From assembly GCA_017449525.1 (NCBI GenBank), contig JAFTFL010000002.1, positions 124,001 to 188,000 on the forward strand: a DNA stretch of 64,000 nucleotides, in the 5' to 3' direction. Below are positions 26,167 to 35,210 of the stretch, piece after piece. Position numbers and translations under genes: made by a program. The DNA comes from Bacteroidales bacterium. GTDB lineage: Bacteria > Bacteroidota > Bacteroidia > Bacteroidales > P3. Each line of letters opens with the position of its first letter. Positions within the stretch are counted from its first letter, which is position 1. The notes under the pieces are model-generated. The model did not search any database and had not been told where the DNA came from. It saw only the letters and a program-made list of their open reading frames with translations.

Positions 26167-27204
26167 ATGAAGCATGTGTTTGCAGTTACAAGTCATTTGA
26201 CGTTCAGCATTGCCAAAACTATTGTTGCTCAGAGGAGAATTGCGAGTGATGATTGTGTGCTGTTTCTCGTCAGAGGGTACCGCCTTTCGAGTGCAGCTCA
26301 GCAGCAGTTCAAGCACGTCATAGAGACCAATTATAATGTGGATCGGGATAAAGGGCGTGTGTTTGCAGGCCTTAATGTGTTGGCTACGCGTCGAAATATA
26401 CGTCAGTTTGATGACAAGGTGGATATCGTAGTGGGGACAGAAGATTTTGTGTGGTACACGCCGGTTTGTTCGAACGACATTTGCAGTCTCATGGTAACGA
26501 AGAGAAACTGCTGTGGTTATTATGTCATAGAAGACGGCTTCGCCTCATATCGTACCTGTAATCCTCAGACCTTTACGGGGCTGCGCTATGGGGTTTATCT
26601 ATGTCTGTTGCGTCCGCTCTACCCTCGTATATTTGCGGTAAAGAACCACTTTATCACCACCAATCATCCAAAATTCAAGGGGTGTATTGCTACGTCGGAG
26701 TTGTGTTTTCCGTTGCATCAGCAATATTTGAGTGTGATAGGCAACCCCTTTGAAAGGGTGGAGTGGGACACCTATCCCGATGTGGTGCTGTCTGTTGACC
26801 CGCTCTATCAGTTTGTTTCGGATGAGTACATGGAACAAATCTATACAGCACTTGCGCAGTATATGATGCAACACCATGCGTATAGTCGGATGCTCTATAA
26901 ATTCCATCCCAGATTTGATGCTGAGGAGAACAGGTCTCGACGATTGACCTATGAATCCATTATCAAGAGGCTTTTCCCCACAGCAAAAGAAATGGATAGG
27001 TCGGTGGTGTTGGAGTCGCTTTTAGCATCATGTGGGGCGGATTTCTACTCGTGCAACTCGTCGGTTGCTCTTTATGCAGCACCCTCAGGAACTACATGCT
27101 ACAATATTATGCCCAACCTTAAGGGTACGGATGGCTATGCGGAGAATGATGTGATGAGTAGGCTGACAAAGCCACTTGATTTCGGCTTTCGTTATCACGA
27201 TTAA
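26167..27204 (+). CDS. Sialyltransferase-like glycosyltransferase
   Basis: This 345-residue protein is not a standard GT1/GT2 enzyme but carries the three short motifs shared by bacterial sialyltransferases: an acidic EDG (122-124), HP (247-248, in KFHPRF) and a serine pair (298-299, in NSSVALYA). It follows the CMP-nonulosonate synthetase by 110 bp, so the inferred job is capping a surface glycan with the activated acid. It has no signal peptide. The exact CAZy family needs a profile search. A polysialyltransferase-like or LOS-type enzyme are both possible. Confidence 0.72.
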   Translation: MKHVFAVTSHLTFSIAKTIVAQRRIASDDCVLFLVRGYRLSSAAQQQFKHVIETNYNVDRDKGRVFAGLNVLATRRNIRQFDDKVDIVVGTEDFVWYTPVCSNDICSLMVTKRNCCGYYVIEDGFASYRTCNPQTFTGLRYGVYLCLLRPLYPRIFAVKNHFITTNHPKFKGCIATSELCFPLHQQYLSVIGNPFERVEWDTYPDVVLSVDPLYQFVSDEYMEQIYTALAQYMMQHHAYSRMLYKFHPRFDAEENRSRRLTYESIIKRLFPTAKEMDRSVVLESLLASCGADFYSCNSSVALYAAPSGTTCYNIMPNLKGTDGYAENDVMSRLTKPLDFGFRYHD

Positions 27205-27210
27205 CACCCA

Positions 27211-27348
27211 ATGAGCAACAACCATTCTTCTGAAGGCGCAGACATCAAGGAAATTCCATTGCAGGATATACCAGCGTGGATGAAGTTTCCCTATAGGATT
27301 ATTTTTATAGGTGAGTCTATCTCGCTGTTGGGGTGTAGCGGTGTGTAG
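27211..27348 (+). CDS. Small ORF, 45 residues, possibly a gene remnant
   Basis: ATG 27211 to TAG 27346 starts 6 bp after the sialyltransferase-like gene. The product has a polar start, then IPAWMKFPYRIIFIGES, which looks like the beginning of a longer membrane or glycan-assembly protein. No continuation is seen in other frames before the convergent Omp28 gene. It could be a decayed 5' end of another glycan gene or a genuine small protein. The family is unknown. Confidence 0.35.
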   Translation: MSNNHSSEGADIKEIPLQDIPAWMKFPYRIIFIGESISLLGCSGV

Positions 27349-27363
27349 GTAGGTTGAGTGGTT

Positions 27364-28221
27364 TTATAGTGCACTTTCGATACTGCATTGGTCGCAGTTG
27401 AGTACGCGGTGACTCTCCTTTTCTGTAAGAAATGCTACGATGTGGCAGTGGCGAATGTTGAGGTTTGCGCTATTCCATACATATTCGAATTGCGCTTCGA
27501 GTCGGTCGGCTTTCTTCAGCGTGGAGGGTAGGGGCGTGCCCCAAATGTCAGTAATGACTTGTCGTAACACATGATTGTGGATGTACGTGTCTAACCGCTG
27601 ACCAGAGGATTGCATTTGCGGTGCAACAATAGAGTCTTCGGTAATGATGAGATTAAGCATGAGTTCTCCAGGAATGTCGGTCAATGCGTCAAGGTTAACC
27701 GTAATTTGGAGCAACGAGTCTGCATCTGAGACGCAACGAATGCTAATGGCCACTCCTGCAGTGTCCTGTAGGACTGTTTGGATTGGGTCGTTCACACCTC
27801 CAATAGGGTCGACTTTAAGCCATTGTCCATTCTCTTTCGTGCGGTTGAGCATCACAATGGGGTGCTGAGTAATTTCGAAGTATTGGCACCACGCATTTCC
27901 TTCATCTGTACGAAGGTCTACGATTCCAAGCGGTCGGCCAAAACTGGACGAGTCGTGGATAGCTGCCGCTATTAGCTTTGAACCGTAGCGTGCTGATGCA
28001 TCGGCTATGATTAGGTCGGCGTTGGGACAAAAGGCGCATCGTGGACCAGTGTACTTCTCAAGTAGTACGCGCTGGTTCTTGTCGCTCACGCCCACGCCTT
28101 CGTGCCATGTACCGACCGTTCCAGCAGGACGCAGGTATGAATCGTTCTCTATCTTCTGGCAGGAGACAAACGCTGCCAAAGTCAGACATGTAAATAGAAG
28201 GATGTGCGGCTTGTGCATCAT
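27364..28221 (-). CDS. Omp28-related lipoprotein with thioredoxin-like CxxC
   Basis: The 285-residue protein has a lipoprotein signal with lipobox FVSC (Cys21) and matches the Omp28 family of Bacteroidetes. The N-terminal half contains LLEKYTGPRCAFCPNAD, a CxxC in a thioredoxin-like setting. A beta-sandwich-like C-terminal part follows. It is the last gene of an operon with the DUF6029 protein (17 bp) and a TlpA-type thioredoxin, which points to a shared envelope redox or folding job. That role is inferred. Confidence 0.85.
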   Translation of the reverse strand: MMHKPHILLFTCLTLAAFVSCQKIENDSYLRPAGTVGTWHEGVGVSDKNQRVLLEKYTGPRCAFCPNADLIIADASARYGSKLIAAAIHDSSSFGRPLGIVDLRTDEGNAWCQYFEITQHPIVMLNRTKENGQWLKVDPIGGVNDPIQTVLQDTAGVAISIRCVSDADSLLQITVNLDALTDIPGELMLNLIITEDSIVAPQMQSSGQRLDTYIHNHVLRQVITDIWGTPLPSTLKKADRLEAQFEYVWNSANLNIRHCHIVAFLTEKESHRVLNCDQCSIESAL

Positions 28222-28237
28222 GTGCTTATTTTAGAAG

Positions 28238-29896
28238 TTAGAACGATGTGATGAACGAGACCGTTAATCCATTGGATGCAGGCATTTCGCGGCAGACGCC
28301 GCCCACGCAGACGATGCCTTGACGTTGTCTTCCGTAGCCAACTTGAAGTCGGGAAGCATTGTGGGTGTAGCCCACCGCTACTTGGTTGTAGTTCCCAGTG
28401 CCGTCGTGGTAGCACCGTTGGAGATTGGCCTGCACGAAGAAGTGTCGAGCAAAGTGGTACTCCACAACCTCCATCAACCAATCACCACAGCGTTTGTCAT
28501 CCACAACTGCATCGTACTTGCTGTCGCTCTCCAGCCATTCGGCTTCCAAACGCAGTACTCGTCGGCTGCCAAGCTTCAATGTAACGTCGGTGGCCAAAAC
28601 CCAGTTGTGGTGCAGTTGTCCAGCATGTCCCTCCACGATGGGGTTGAAAACAATATAGCCTGCGCAAAATCCGGCTTTTACTGTTGGGCTGAACTTGTGG
28701 GAGAGTTCAATAGAGAGGTCTGTATAGTAGTGCTCGCGGTTGCTGCCAATTGGCTTTGAGGTGTAGCCGTCAGTGCCACGACCTCCGATACGCATCGTGT
28801 CAAGGCTGGATATGGTAGTATAATTAAGGTGTACGTCGGTGCCATACTTTCCTCCGAGAGCAGTGCCTTTACGCAATTTGAAGTAGAGGTTGCCCTGTAT
28901 TCCCAGTTCGCCGTTGGTTTGGGTGGCGTAAGGATAGAGGTTAAAGAAGGTGTAGGAATGAGGCTGCGCTATAGATGGGATATAGTTGATGTGCAGCATG
29001 TCGCCGCTGCGTGAGCGCACTGATCGGAAATCCATGTTGTCAACACGCTGGGCACGCAGCGACGCGCTGAAACCAGGGCGAGCATACTGCGTGTTAAGCA
29101 GCACGGCACTACCATATTTATATATGTATCCATTGGTGATATTGGGGTCTTGCCCCTTGCCCGCATATTCGGCTTGTAGCGAAAAGTGGCCATGCGTCAT
29201 GTGCATGCGCGCAGATACCGCGCCGACATTGAGTGGCAGGTTTAGCATATAAGCTGGGTTGTCGGACGTTATACTCTCGTCATCCTCGAAGCGACTAACG
29301 AAACTTAGCCCAATATTGACTCGTGTCTTGCTCTCGCTGAGGGTGGAGAAAATACTGTTGAGCGCCATTTCACCGTCCAGCCCCCGAACAATTCCTGCCC
29401 CGAAGTCCCATGCACTGCGTTGTCTCCCGATGAGGCCTGTCAACGTGATGCCCTTTACAGGCCTGTATTTCAACCGCACTCCTTGCAGTGCATTGTCGAG
29501 CCCCAGCAGACGGTCTTCGTAGGCACGCAGTACTAATCCTTGCCCAAACTGCTCGTAGTAGTGGCCAGCGGTCAGTTCCAATTGGTCGTTTTGATAGGAG
29601 AAGAAATAATGTGCCAACCCAGCACCTTTGTACGATGGGTCAAAGCCAAGTAGAGGATTGTGGTAGGCTTCGAAGCGGAGACCCGCAGAGAATGGCCCGT
29701 TGTCATACCGAAAATCAGCGTATGAGTTGAGCAGCAATCGCGAAGGTACATCTTCGGATCCTATTGCAGTGTCGCGGTGTGAGGTCTGTGCTTCAATTTG
29801 TACACTGCCACTCACGCGGCCGGCATTCTGACCCCATGTGGTTGAGATGATGCATAGAGCTCCCACGGCCAAGAGCAGGATGGACTTCTTCTTCAT
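28238..29896 (-). CDS. DUF6029-type outer-membrane protein
   Basis: This 552-residue protein has a clean signal peptide (cleavage near TTWGQ) and alternating hydrophobic/aromatic strands through the whole length, ending in a hydrophobic ...VSFITSF strand with terminal Phe, the mark of an outer-membrane beta-barrel. It matches my memory of the DUF6029 family that travels with Omp28 and TlpA genes in Bacteroidales. It lies 8 bp downstream of the TlpA gene and 17 bp upstream of Omp28. Function is unknown. Confidence 0.78.
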   Translation of the reverse strand: MKKKSILLLAVGALCIISTTWGQNAGRVSGSVQIEAQTSHRDTAIGSEDVPSRLLLNSYADFRYDNGPFSAGLRFEAYHNPLLGFDPSYKGAGLAHYFFSYQNDQLELTAGHYYEQFGQGLVLRAYEDRLLGLDNALQGVRLKYRPVKGITLTGLIGRQRSAWDFGAGIVRGLDGEMALNSIFSTLSESKTRVNIGLSFVSRFEDDESITSDNPAYMLNLPLNVGAVSARMHMTHGHFSLQAEYAGKGQDPNITNGYIYKYGSAVLLNTQYARPGFSASLRAQRVDNMDFRSVRSRSGDMLHINYIPSIAQPHSYTFFNLYPYATQTNGELGIQGNLYFKLRKGTALGGKYGTDVHLNYTTISSLDTMRIGGRGTDGYTSKPIGSNREHYYTDLSIELSHKFSPTVKAGFCAGYIVFNPIVEGHAGQLHHNWVLATDVTLKLGSRRVLRLEAEWLESDSKYDAVVDDKRCGDWLMEVVEYHFARHFFVQANLQRCYHDGTGNYNQVAVGYTHNASRLQVGYGRQRQGIVCVGGVCREMPASNGLTVSFITSF

Positions 29897-29904
29897 GTCG
29901 TGGA

Positions 29905-30417
29905 TTATTGGGGGTTCGGTGAGGCAGCCAACTTCTTAATCTGCTCCAGCAGTTCGTCCTCGTCGCCATCCTTGTAGGAGTTGTGCTGGTAGACAATAGT
30001 GCCTTGACCATCCAGCAGTAGTGTATAGGGTACGGCGAAGATGTGCAGTGCGCGCATTAGCTCTTGGTTTGAATCCAAAAGTACATCGAATGGCCACCCA
30101 CGTCCGTTGGCATGAGGCACCACGTCGGCTTGACTGCGACTGTCATCGACGGCGATGGCGTAGATGCGAACACCAGTCTCTTCACGCCACTCGTCATAGA
30201 GTTCGCTTAGGGCATCCAGTTCTTTGTTGCATGGTTTACACCAGGTTGCCCAAAAAGAAATGATGGTGGGATGTCCTCGATTGACAAGGCTATCGCTTGA
30301 CAGTTCGACCTGAGTGGCTGTTCGGAGTGTGATGTGTGAAGGCCATGTCTGTTGGGCGAAGACTGGTGGCGACCACGCCAGAACCAATAGGAGTGTAATC
30401 GGTAGAAGTTTCTTCAT
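29905..30417 (-). CDS. TlpA-family periplasmic thioredoxin-like protein
   Basis: The 170-residue protein has a signal peptide (cleavage after VFAQ) and one thioredoxin-fold domain with the active site WCKPC, the cis-Pro region AVPYTLLLD and the TlpA-type FWATWC start. It should reduce or exchange disulfides in the periplasm. As first gene of the trio with DUF6029 and Omp28 it probably serves those envelope proteins. No clear promoter box is visible in the 80-bp gap upstream. Confidence 0.92.
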   Translation of the reverse strand: MKKLLPITLLLVLAWSPPVFAQQTWPSHITLRTATQVELSSDSLVNRGHPTIISFWATWCKPCNKELDALSELYDEWREETGVRIYAIAVDDSRSQADVVPHANGRGWPFDVLLDSNQELMRALHIFAVPYTLLLDGQGTIVYQHNSYKDGDEDELLEQIKKLAASPNPQ

Positions 30418-30497
30418 TTGCCTATGTATTATATAGTGGTTGTGTATTGGTATGTTTTTTGTGTGGTGTTAGCTATGTATCTGAGTGCTAAGAGCTC

Positions 30498-31457
30498 TTA
30501 TACAATAGGCTCAAGCAGGTAGTTGCATAGTGCCTGTAGGCTGTCGGTGTAGGGTGAAGGAGGAAGTACTCGCAGTTCATTCAGCGCTTTCTTGGCCTCC
30601 TGCTGCATGATGGTACTACACCTCGTCCAGGCTTGGCTTTCGCGTACACGAGTAATGGTGTGCTGTATCACTTCCTCCGACATTTCACCACTGTCGATTT
30701 GTGCGAGCAGCTGTTCGCGTTCGGCTGTGCTGAGCAGTTTGGCATACTCAATGAGGGGTAGGGTCATTTTCTTCTCTCGCAGGTCGTTTCCCTGTGGCTT
30801 GCCCGACACTTGTTCTGAATAATAGTCCAGCAAGTCGTCGCGCATTTGGAATGTCATCCCGAAGTGATAGCCAAAAAGTTTCAGATGTTCACGGTACGGA
30901 GTGTTGAGGCTACCAATCTCGCAACAAGCCGACATGAGTGCTGCTGTCTTCTGTTCTATCACTCGTCGATAACGGTCCATGTCGGTATCCAGTTGCATGC
31001 TGTTGTGTTGCTGCCACAGTTCGCCTCGACTCATCGTGAGGGCAACGTTATTGACAATGTAACTCACTTCGCGGTTGTCATATTGGTGTAGGAGCATCAG
31101 TACGTGCGCCAGAAAGTAGTCGCCACACAGAACGGCCGTCTTGTTTCCCCACAACGCATTGATGGTAGGTGCACCGCGACGTACAGACGCGTTGTCGACC
31201 ACGTCGTCATGAAACAAAGTGCTGGTGTGAAGCAATTCAATGGCCACGGCAGGCATTTCCATGTTCGGAAGTGGACACTGCGTAGCCTGTGCACAGAGCA
31301 ACAGCAGTAGCGGTCGGAGTTGTTTGCCACGGTTGTTGTAGATGTATTCGCCAACCTGTTTGATGATAGGGTGCGAGTCGGAGGTCTGCCGCTTCAGTTC
31401 TTCTCTAAAAAGAGCCAACGAGTCGGTTAGGAGTTGTTCTATTTGTTGCAGTATCAT
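30498..31457 (-). CDS. ispB: Polyprenyl diphosphate synthase (long-chain trans type)
   Basis: The enzyme extends farnesyl diphosphate with isopentenyl units to make the side chain of menaquinone. The 319 residues carry both Asp-rich motifs: HDDVVD (84-88) with GAPTINAL after it, and RDDLLDY (207-211), plus the GKQLRP substrate loop near 44. The residues before the first DDxxD are small enough for a long product. It uses precursors from the Dxs pathway also in this window. The exact chain length is not known. Confidence 0.92.
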   Translation of the reverse strand: MILQQIEQLLTDSLALFREELKRQTSDSHPIIKQVGEYIYNNRGKQLRPLLLLLCAQATQCPLPNMEMPAVAIELLHTSTLFHDDVVDNASVRRGAPTINALWGNKTAVLCGDYFLAHVLMLLHQYDNREVSYIVNNVALTMSRGELWQQHNSMQLDTDMDRYRRVIEQKTAALMSACCEIGSLNTPYREHLKLFGYHFGMTFQMRDDLLDYYSEQVSGKPQGNDLREKKMTLPLIEYAKLLSTAEREQLLAQIDSGEMSEEVIQHTITRVRESQAWTRCSTIMQQEAKKALNELRVLPPSPYTDSLQALCNYLLEPIV

Positions 31458-31510
31458 TATCTGGATGTGCAGTTGTCGAGTTCTTTGTGAGTAAGGGAAT
31501 GGCGTGTTGA

Positions 31511-31978
31511 TTAGTGAATGCGCATGCCGCTACAGGCCACACGGGCTACAAGTTGTCCAGCATCGTTAACCACCGTGATGTCGTATAGGCACGAGCTACG
31601 ACCATGCTTAATGCAGCATGACGTGGCGTGCAGTTTTTCGCCTCGCCCTGGAGATAGAAAGTGTATGGTGCTACTGACCGATACCCACTGCAGGGGCTCG
31701 TTTTGTGCTATGCACTGCAGGTTGGATGCCACGGCGAAGGTAAAGTCGGCCAGCGTAAAGATGGCTCCTCCCATGGCATCGCCCCGTGCATTGTGGTGTG
31801 CCTCAGTCAATGGCATGGAACAGTGCACGCAGGCTTTTTGAGCTTCGTTCATCTCAATGCGGTCGATGCTGATGCGGTTAGTCTTTGTGGCGTAAGTGTC
31901 CAGTGCAAAGATATGGTGGGCACGTTCCAGCAGTACATCGTCTGCTATCAGTTGGGGTGTGGTGGTAGTTGGTGTCAT
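31511..31978 (-). CDS. PaaI-like hotdog-fold thioesterase
   Basis: The 155-residue protein matches small acyl-CoA thioesterases: a hotdog core with HHNARGDAMGGAIFTLADFTFA, where the Gly-rich turn and Asp mark the active site, followed by strands ending in VARVACSGMRI. ATG 31978 is preferred to an upstream GTG at 31996. It sits between dapA and the polyprenyl synthase on the minus strand. The substrate is unknown. Confidence 0.85.
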   Translation of the reverse strand: MTPTTTTPQLIADDVLLERAHHIFALDTYATKTNRISIDRIEMNEAQKACVHCSMPLTEAHHNARGDAMGGAIFTLADFTFAVASNLQCIAQNEPLQWVSVSSTIHFLSPGRGEKLHATSCCIKHGRSSCLYDITVVNDAGQLVARVACSGMRIH

Positions 31979-31998
31979 GAAATAGGGGGCGGACACTA

Positions 31999-32901
31999 TT
32001 AGTTGTGGTTGCAGAAGTCAGCGTACAACGATGCTATTTTGTTGGTCAGTTGCTTTGACACCTTTGAGAGGGGTAGCCGTAGGTGGTTGGTGATTTTACC
32101 TTGCAGTTCCAGCAGCGCCTTCACTCCGCCCGGGTTCCCTTCGTCAAACAGTGCGTTCATCAAGGGTAGCATCTTGTAGTGTAGCGGCAAGGCTTTCTTA
32201 AAGTCGCCTTTCAGACACAGGGCTACCATTTCGCTCATCTCCTTGGGCAACGCATTGGCCACGACTGATATCACACCGCTTGCTCCCAACGCCATCATGG
32301 TGTAGGTCAGCGCATCGTCGCCCGAGATGACGTGAAAGTTGCTTGGCTTGTTGCGCAGTATTTCCATGATTTGTCCCATGTTGCCCGAGGCCTCCTTTAT
32401 ACCTATAATATTACTGCACTCTTCGGCCAGTTGCAGAGTGCTCTCGGCTGTGAGGTTGCATGAGGTACGACCAGGCACATTGTATAGTACGACCGGAACG
32501 GGAGATACTTCGGCTATGTTCTTGAAATGCTGCACTAGTCCGCGCTGCTGTGGCTTGTTGTAATACGGCACCACCGACAGAATACCGCTAATGCCGTCGA
32601 AGTTGGTGTGCGATATTTGGTCAGTGATGGCCAAGGTGTTGTTGCCTCCAATGCCGAGCATGATTGGCACACGGCCGCCCGTCTGGTCGATAATGAACTC
32701 GGTTAGTGCAGTGCGTTCGCTCTCAGTCATGGTGGCTGCCTCGCTCGTGGTTCCAAGAGCCACGATGTAGTTTGCTCCAGATTCAATGATGTTGTCGAGC
32801 AGGTCTCCCAGTCGGCTGAAGTCGATGCTTTCTTGTTTTCTGAAGGGCGTAATCAGTGCCACTCCAGTGCCTTGAAACAGATGTTCAGTTTTCTTTGTCA
32901 T
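31999..32901 (-). CDS. dapA: 4-hydroxy-tetrahydrodipicolinate synthase
   Basis: DapA condenses pyruvate with aspartate semialdehyde, the entry to the diaminopimelate pathway that DapD (1.7-2.5 kb) continues. The 300-residue TIM barrel is full length. It shows GTTSEAATMT (substrate loop), Tyr140 in YNVPGRT and the Schiff-base Lys169 in IIGIKEASG. It lies 85 bp downstream of the DUF6913 gene, a pairing I recall from other Bacteroidales. Confidence 0.96.
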   Translation of the reverse strand: MTKKTEHLFQGTGVALITPFRKQESIDFSRLGDLLDNIIESGANYIVALGTTSEAATMTESERTALTEFIIDQTGGRVPIMLGIGGNNTLAITDQISHTNFDGISGILSVVPYYNKPQQRGLVQHFKNIAEVSPVPVVLYNVPGRTSCNLTAESTLQLAEECSNIIGIKEASGNMGQIMEILRNKPSNFHVISGDDALTYTMMALGASGVISVVANALPKEMSEMVALCLKGDFKKALPLHYKMLPLMNALFDEGNPGGVKALLELQGKITNHLRLPLSKVSKQLTNKIASLYADFCNHN

Positions 32902-32986
32902 GATGGTGTAGTCGTTTTTTCTATCTTGTGTTGTTTTGGTGTGATAGGGCGGTAGTCAGTGCCGATCTGGGGTGTACGGCTGGCGC

Positions 32987-33547
32987 CTACTTCTCTACCA
33001 TATTCAGGTATTTGATGATTTCAGCAAAATAGTCTTGGCGCGACAGCGGTTTGTCCGAACGTATAATGAGGTCGAATATACGTTCTTTGTCTGTATCGTT
33101 GGCGGCCGATACGGCATCAATGTTTGTTACCTTAAGGTTTGAGAGTGCCTTCAGTGCGGTGTACTTTCCGAAGAAGTCAGACGGAGCGGTCAAATCAATA
33201 AGCAACTGGTAGCGTTGATGCAGAAATGGAGCCAACACGTTGTTCTTGGGTATGCCCCAGAACGTAAAGTCTTCCTTCTCATGGCATATTGTTGTTTGGG
33301 CGTGGGTGAAGATGTAGTTGATGGAGGTCGAGGCATGTTGATACCCAGCCATCCACACCTGTTTGCCTGTCTGCTCCTGCGCTTTTGCAAAACGGTACAG
33401 GTCGTTCCATTCCTGTTCTGAACCCACCGTGAAGATGATGCCAACCGACTTGATGTGGTTGAAGTTGTCTATGCGTTTCACTCGCGTGAAGTCGCTTAGC
33501 TGTTTTAGTATCTTCTTTTGTCTGTATCTCTTGATGTTGTCGAACAT
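32987..33547 (-). CDS. DUF6913-type conserved Bacteroidetes protein
   Basis: This 186-residue soluble protein has a basic N-terminus (FDNIKRYRQKKILKQL), a GIIFTVGSEQEWNDL segment and a C-terminal DYFAEIIKYLNMVEK helix. It fits the DUF6913 family found next to dapA in Bacteroidetes. No catalytic motif or signal peptide is seen. Function is unknown. Confidence 0.75.
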   Translation of the reverse strand: MFDNIKRYRQKKILKQLSDFTRVKRIDNFNHIKSVGIIFTVGSEQEWNDLYRFAKAQEQTGKQVWMAGYQHASTSINYIFTHAQTTICHEKEDFTFWGIPKNNVLAPFLHQRYQLLIDLTAPSDFFGKYTALKALSNLKVTNIDAVSAANDTDKERIFDLIIRSDKPLSRQDYFAEIIKYLNMVEK

Positions 33548-33579
33548 AAGGTCTTGTCGTTAGGGGAATGAATGGTGCG

Positions 33580-34182
33580 TTATGAGGATAGAGGTAGTGC
33601 CAGTTGACGGTCCAACTTGTAGCTTTTGCGGTGCAGCGGCGTGATGCCGTATTGCTCAATGGCAGCATAATGAGCAGGGGTGGGGTAGCCCTTGTTGCGA
33701 CTCCACCCATAGTGCGGATACTGCAAATGCTGGGCTTCCATGTATTCGTCCCTGTAAGTTTTAGCCAGGATAGAAGCGGCTGCAATCGGTTGCAGTTGGG
33801 CATCACCTTTGACAATGCAGACAAAAGGCACGCTACTCTCGTTGATAAACCTGTTTCCATCAATGAGTAGCAGGTCGGGACGCACGGCGAGTTGGACTAC
33901 GGCCATGTTCATGGCATGGAACGTGGCGCGGAGTATGTTGAGCCGATCTATTTCTTCGGGGGCAACCATGTACACGGCGAAACTCAGTGCAGCCTGCTCT
34001 ATCTGGGGCCGTAGCAGTTTGCGCTGACGTTCGGTCAGCTTCTTTGAGTCATTGAGCAGTGGATTGCTGTAGTCGTGAGGCAACACCACGGCAGCAGCCA
34101 CCACAGGGCCAGCCAGGCAGCCTCGCCCGGCTTCGTCGCAGCCGGCTTCGATTTTTGTGGGGTCGTAGTGTGGTGCTAACAT
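33580..34182 (-). CDS. rnhB: Ribonuclease HII
   Basis: RNase HII nicks RNA in RNA:DNA hybrids and removes misincorporated ribonucleotides. The 200-residue frame from ATG 34182 is normal length; the longer open frame to 34389 is spurious because it overlaps the DUF6427 gene. The catalytic residues are visible: Asp16 and Glu17 in CDEAGRGCLAG, Asp108 in LLIDGNRF and Asp145 in KTYRDEYM. It lies 26 bp after the DUF6427 gene. Confidence 0.95.
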   Translation of the reverse strand: MLAPHYDPTKIEAGCDEAGRGCLAGPVVAAAVVLPHDYSNPLLNDSKKLTERQRKLLRPQIEQAALSFAVYMVAPEEIDRLNILRATFHAMNMAVVQLAVRPDLLLIDGNRFINESSVPFVCIVKGDAQLQPIAAASILAKTYRDEYMEAQHLQYPHYGWSRNKGYPTPAHYAAIEQYGITPLHRKSYKLDRQLALPLSS

Positions 34183-34208
34183 GGTGAGGTGGTGGTTGGT
34201 ATATGGTA

Positions 34209-35174
34209 TTATCCGAACAGTGCGGCAGCTATGAGCAGCAGTAGGGCTGTGTCGGCTATCCAGGTGCGTTTCTTGATATTCAGCAGTGCTATGGTGCCAG
34301 CAAAGGCCAGTGGAATGGCGGCCAGCTGCGGATTGAATGGCCACAAGGCGTCGAAGCAGGACATGGCTGCTGTGGCCAGAAGAGGCCACAGCACTACGGC
34401 TGTGTTTTTTCGGTAGTTGATTTGACGCTCGTTGAGTGGTGATATGATGGCAATGAGTACAACAATTAGGAATAGGAGGTAGTAGACATTGCTGATGACT
34501 GTCCGTAGAGGAACGTGGCTACCTGCTTCGAAATGCCATTGCCAGGTGGTCTGAATGTTCTGCCATGCACTGGTCAATCCGTCGGTCATGAAGTAGTAGG
34601 TCCACAGGGCTATCATGGGGGCTAAAAGGCCGAGCAGTAGCACGGTCCAGTCTCGCCAGCTGTACAGTTTGTGGATGGTAAACATGATGATGAGCGGAAT
34701 GAGTAGCAGCAGTGCTGGCGTGTAGAACAGTGCGGCTATGGCTATGAGTGCGGCCGAGTTGAACGTGTTCGCCAGCGTGGGCACGTTGTTGCCTCGCATC
34801 ACCATCTGGTTGAGTATGCCTAAGAGACACAGGTTGACGAACGGTAGCGGAGTGAGTGTGCGAAATGTGTCCATGGCACTCATGCCCACGATGTAGAGCA
34901 GGGTGGGGAGGAGGGTGTTTTGGGGTAGCATTTTCTCGTTGTAGAGGAGCACGTTGAGGAGCACTCCCTCAAGGATGATGAGCAGCAGGGCAACCAGCGT
35001 GGCTATTCGAGGCAAGGGCATCAGCCATCGTGCCGCAAGGTGATAGAGCGGGGCAAAGCCTTCTGGTAGTACGATAGGCTGCGGGTGTAGCAGACTGGGT
35101 GTCCACAGCAGGGCGGTGGCCAGTACGATGATTACTACCTGGGCAATGTCGTTGGTCTTGAACAGCCTTATCAT
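34209..35174 (-). CDS. DUF6427-type integral membrane protein
   Basis: The 321-residue protein has about nine to ten hydrophobic helices and few charged loops, and fits the DUF6427 family of Bacteroidetes. I recognise no transport or catalytic motif. ATG 35174 is preferred over a TTG two codons upstream. It is downstream of the secreted subtilase gene by 36 bp and upstream of rnhB. Function is unknown. Confidence 0.75.
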   Translation of the reverse strand: MIRLFKTNDIAQVVIIVLATALLWTPSLLHPQPIVLPEGFAPLYHLAARWLMPLPRIATLVALLLIILEGVLLNVLLYNEKMLPQNTLLPTLLYIVGMSAMDTFRTLTPLPFVNLCLLGILNQMVMRGNNVPTLANTFNSAALIAIAALFYTPALLLLIPLIIMFTIHKLYSWRDWTVLLLGLLAPMIALWTYYFMTDGLTSAWQNIQTTWQWHFEAGSHVPLRTVISNVYYLLFLIVVLIAIISPLNERQINYRKNTAVVLWPLLATAAMSCFDALWPFNPQLAAIPLAFAGTIALLNIKKRTWIADTALLLLIAAALFG

Positions 35175-35210
35175 GGTCAATGCTTGCCGAAGAGCGTTGT
35201 GTTGAACAGA

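Noticed and set aside
33580..34389. Longer N-terminus for RNase HII
   Set aside because: The extra residues overlap the DUF6427 gene and are unlike the family; ATG 34182 fits.
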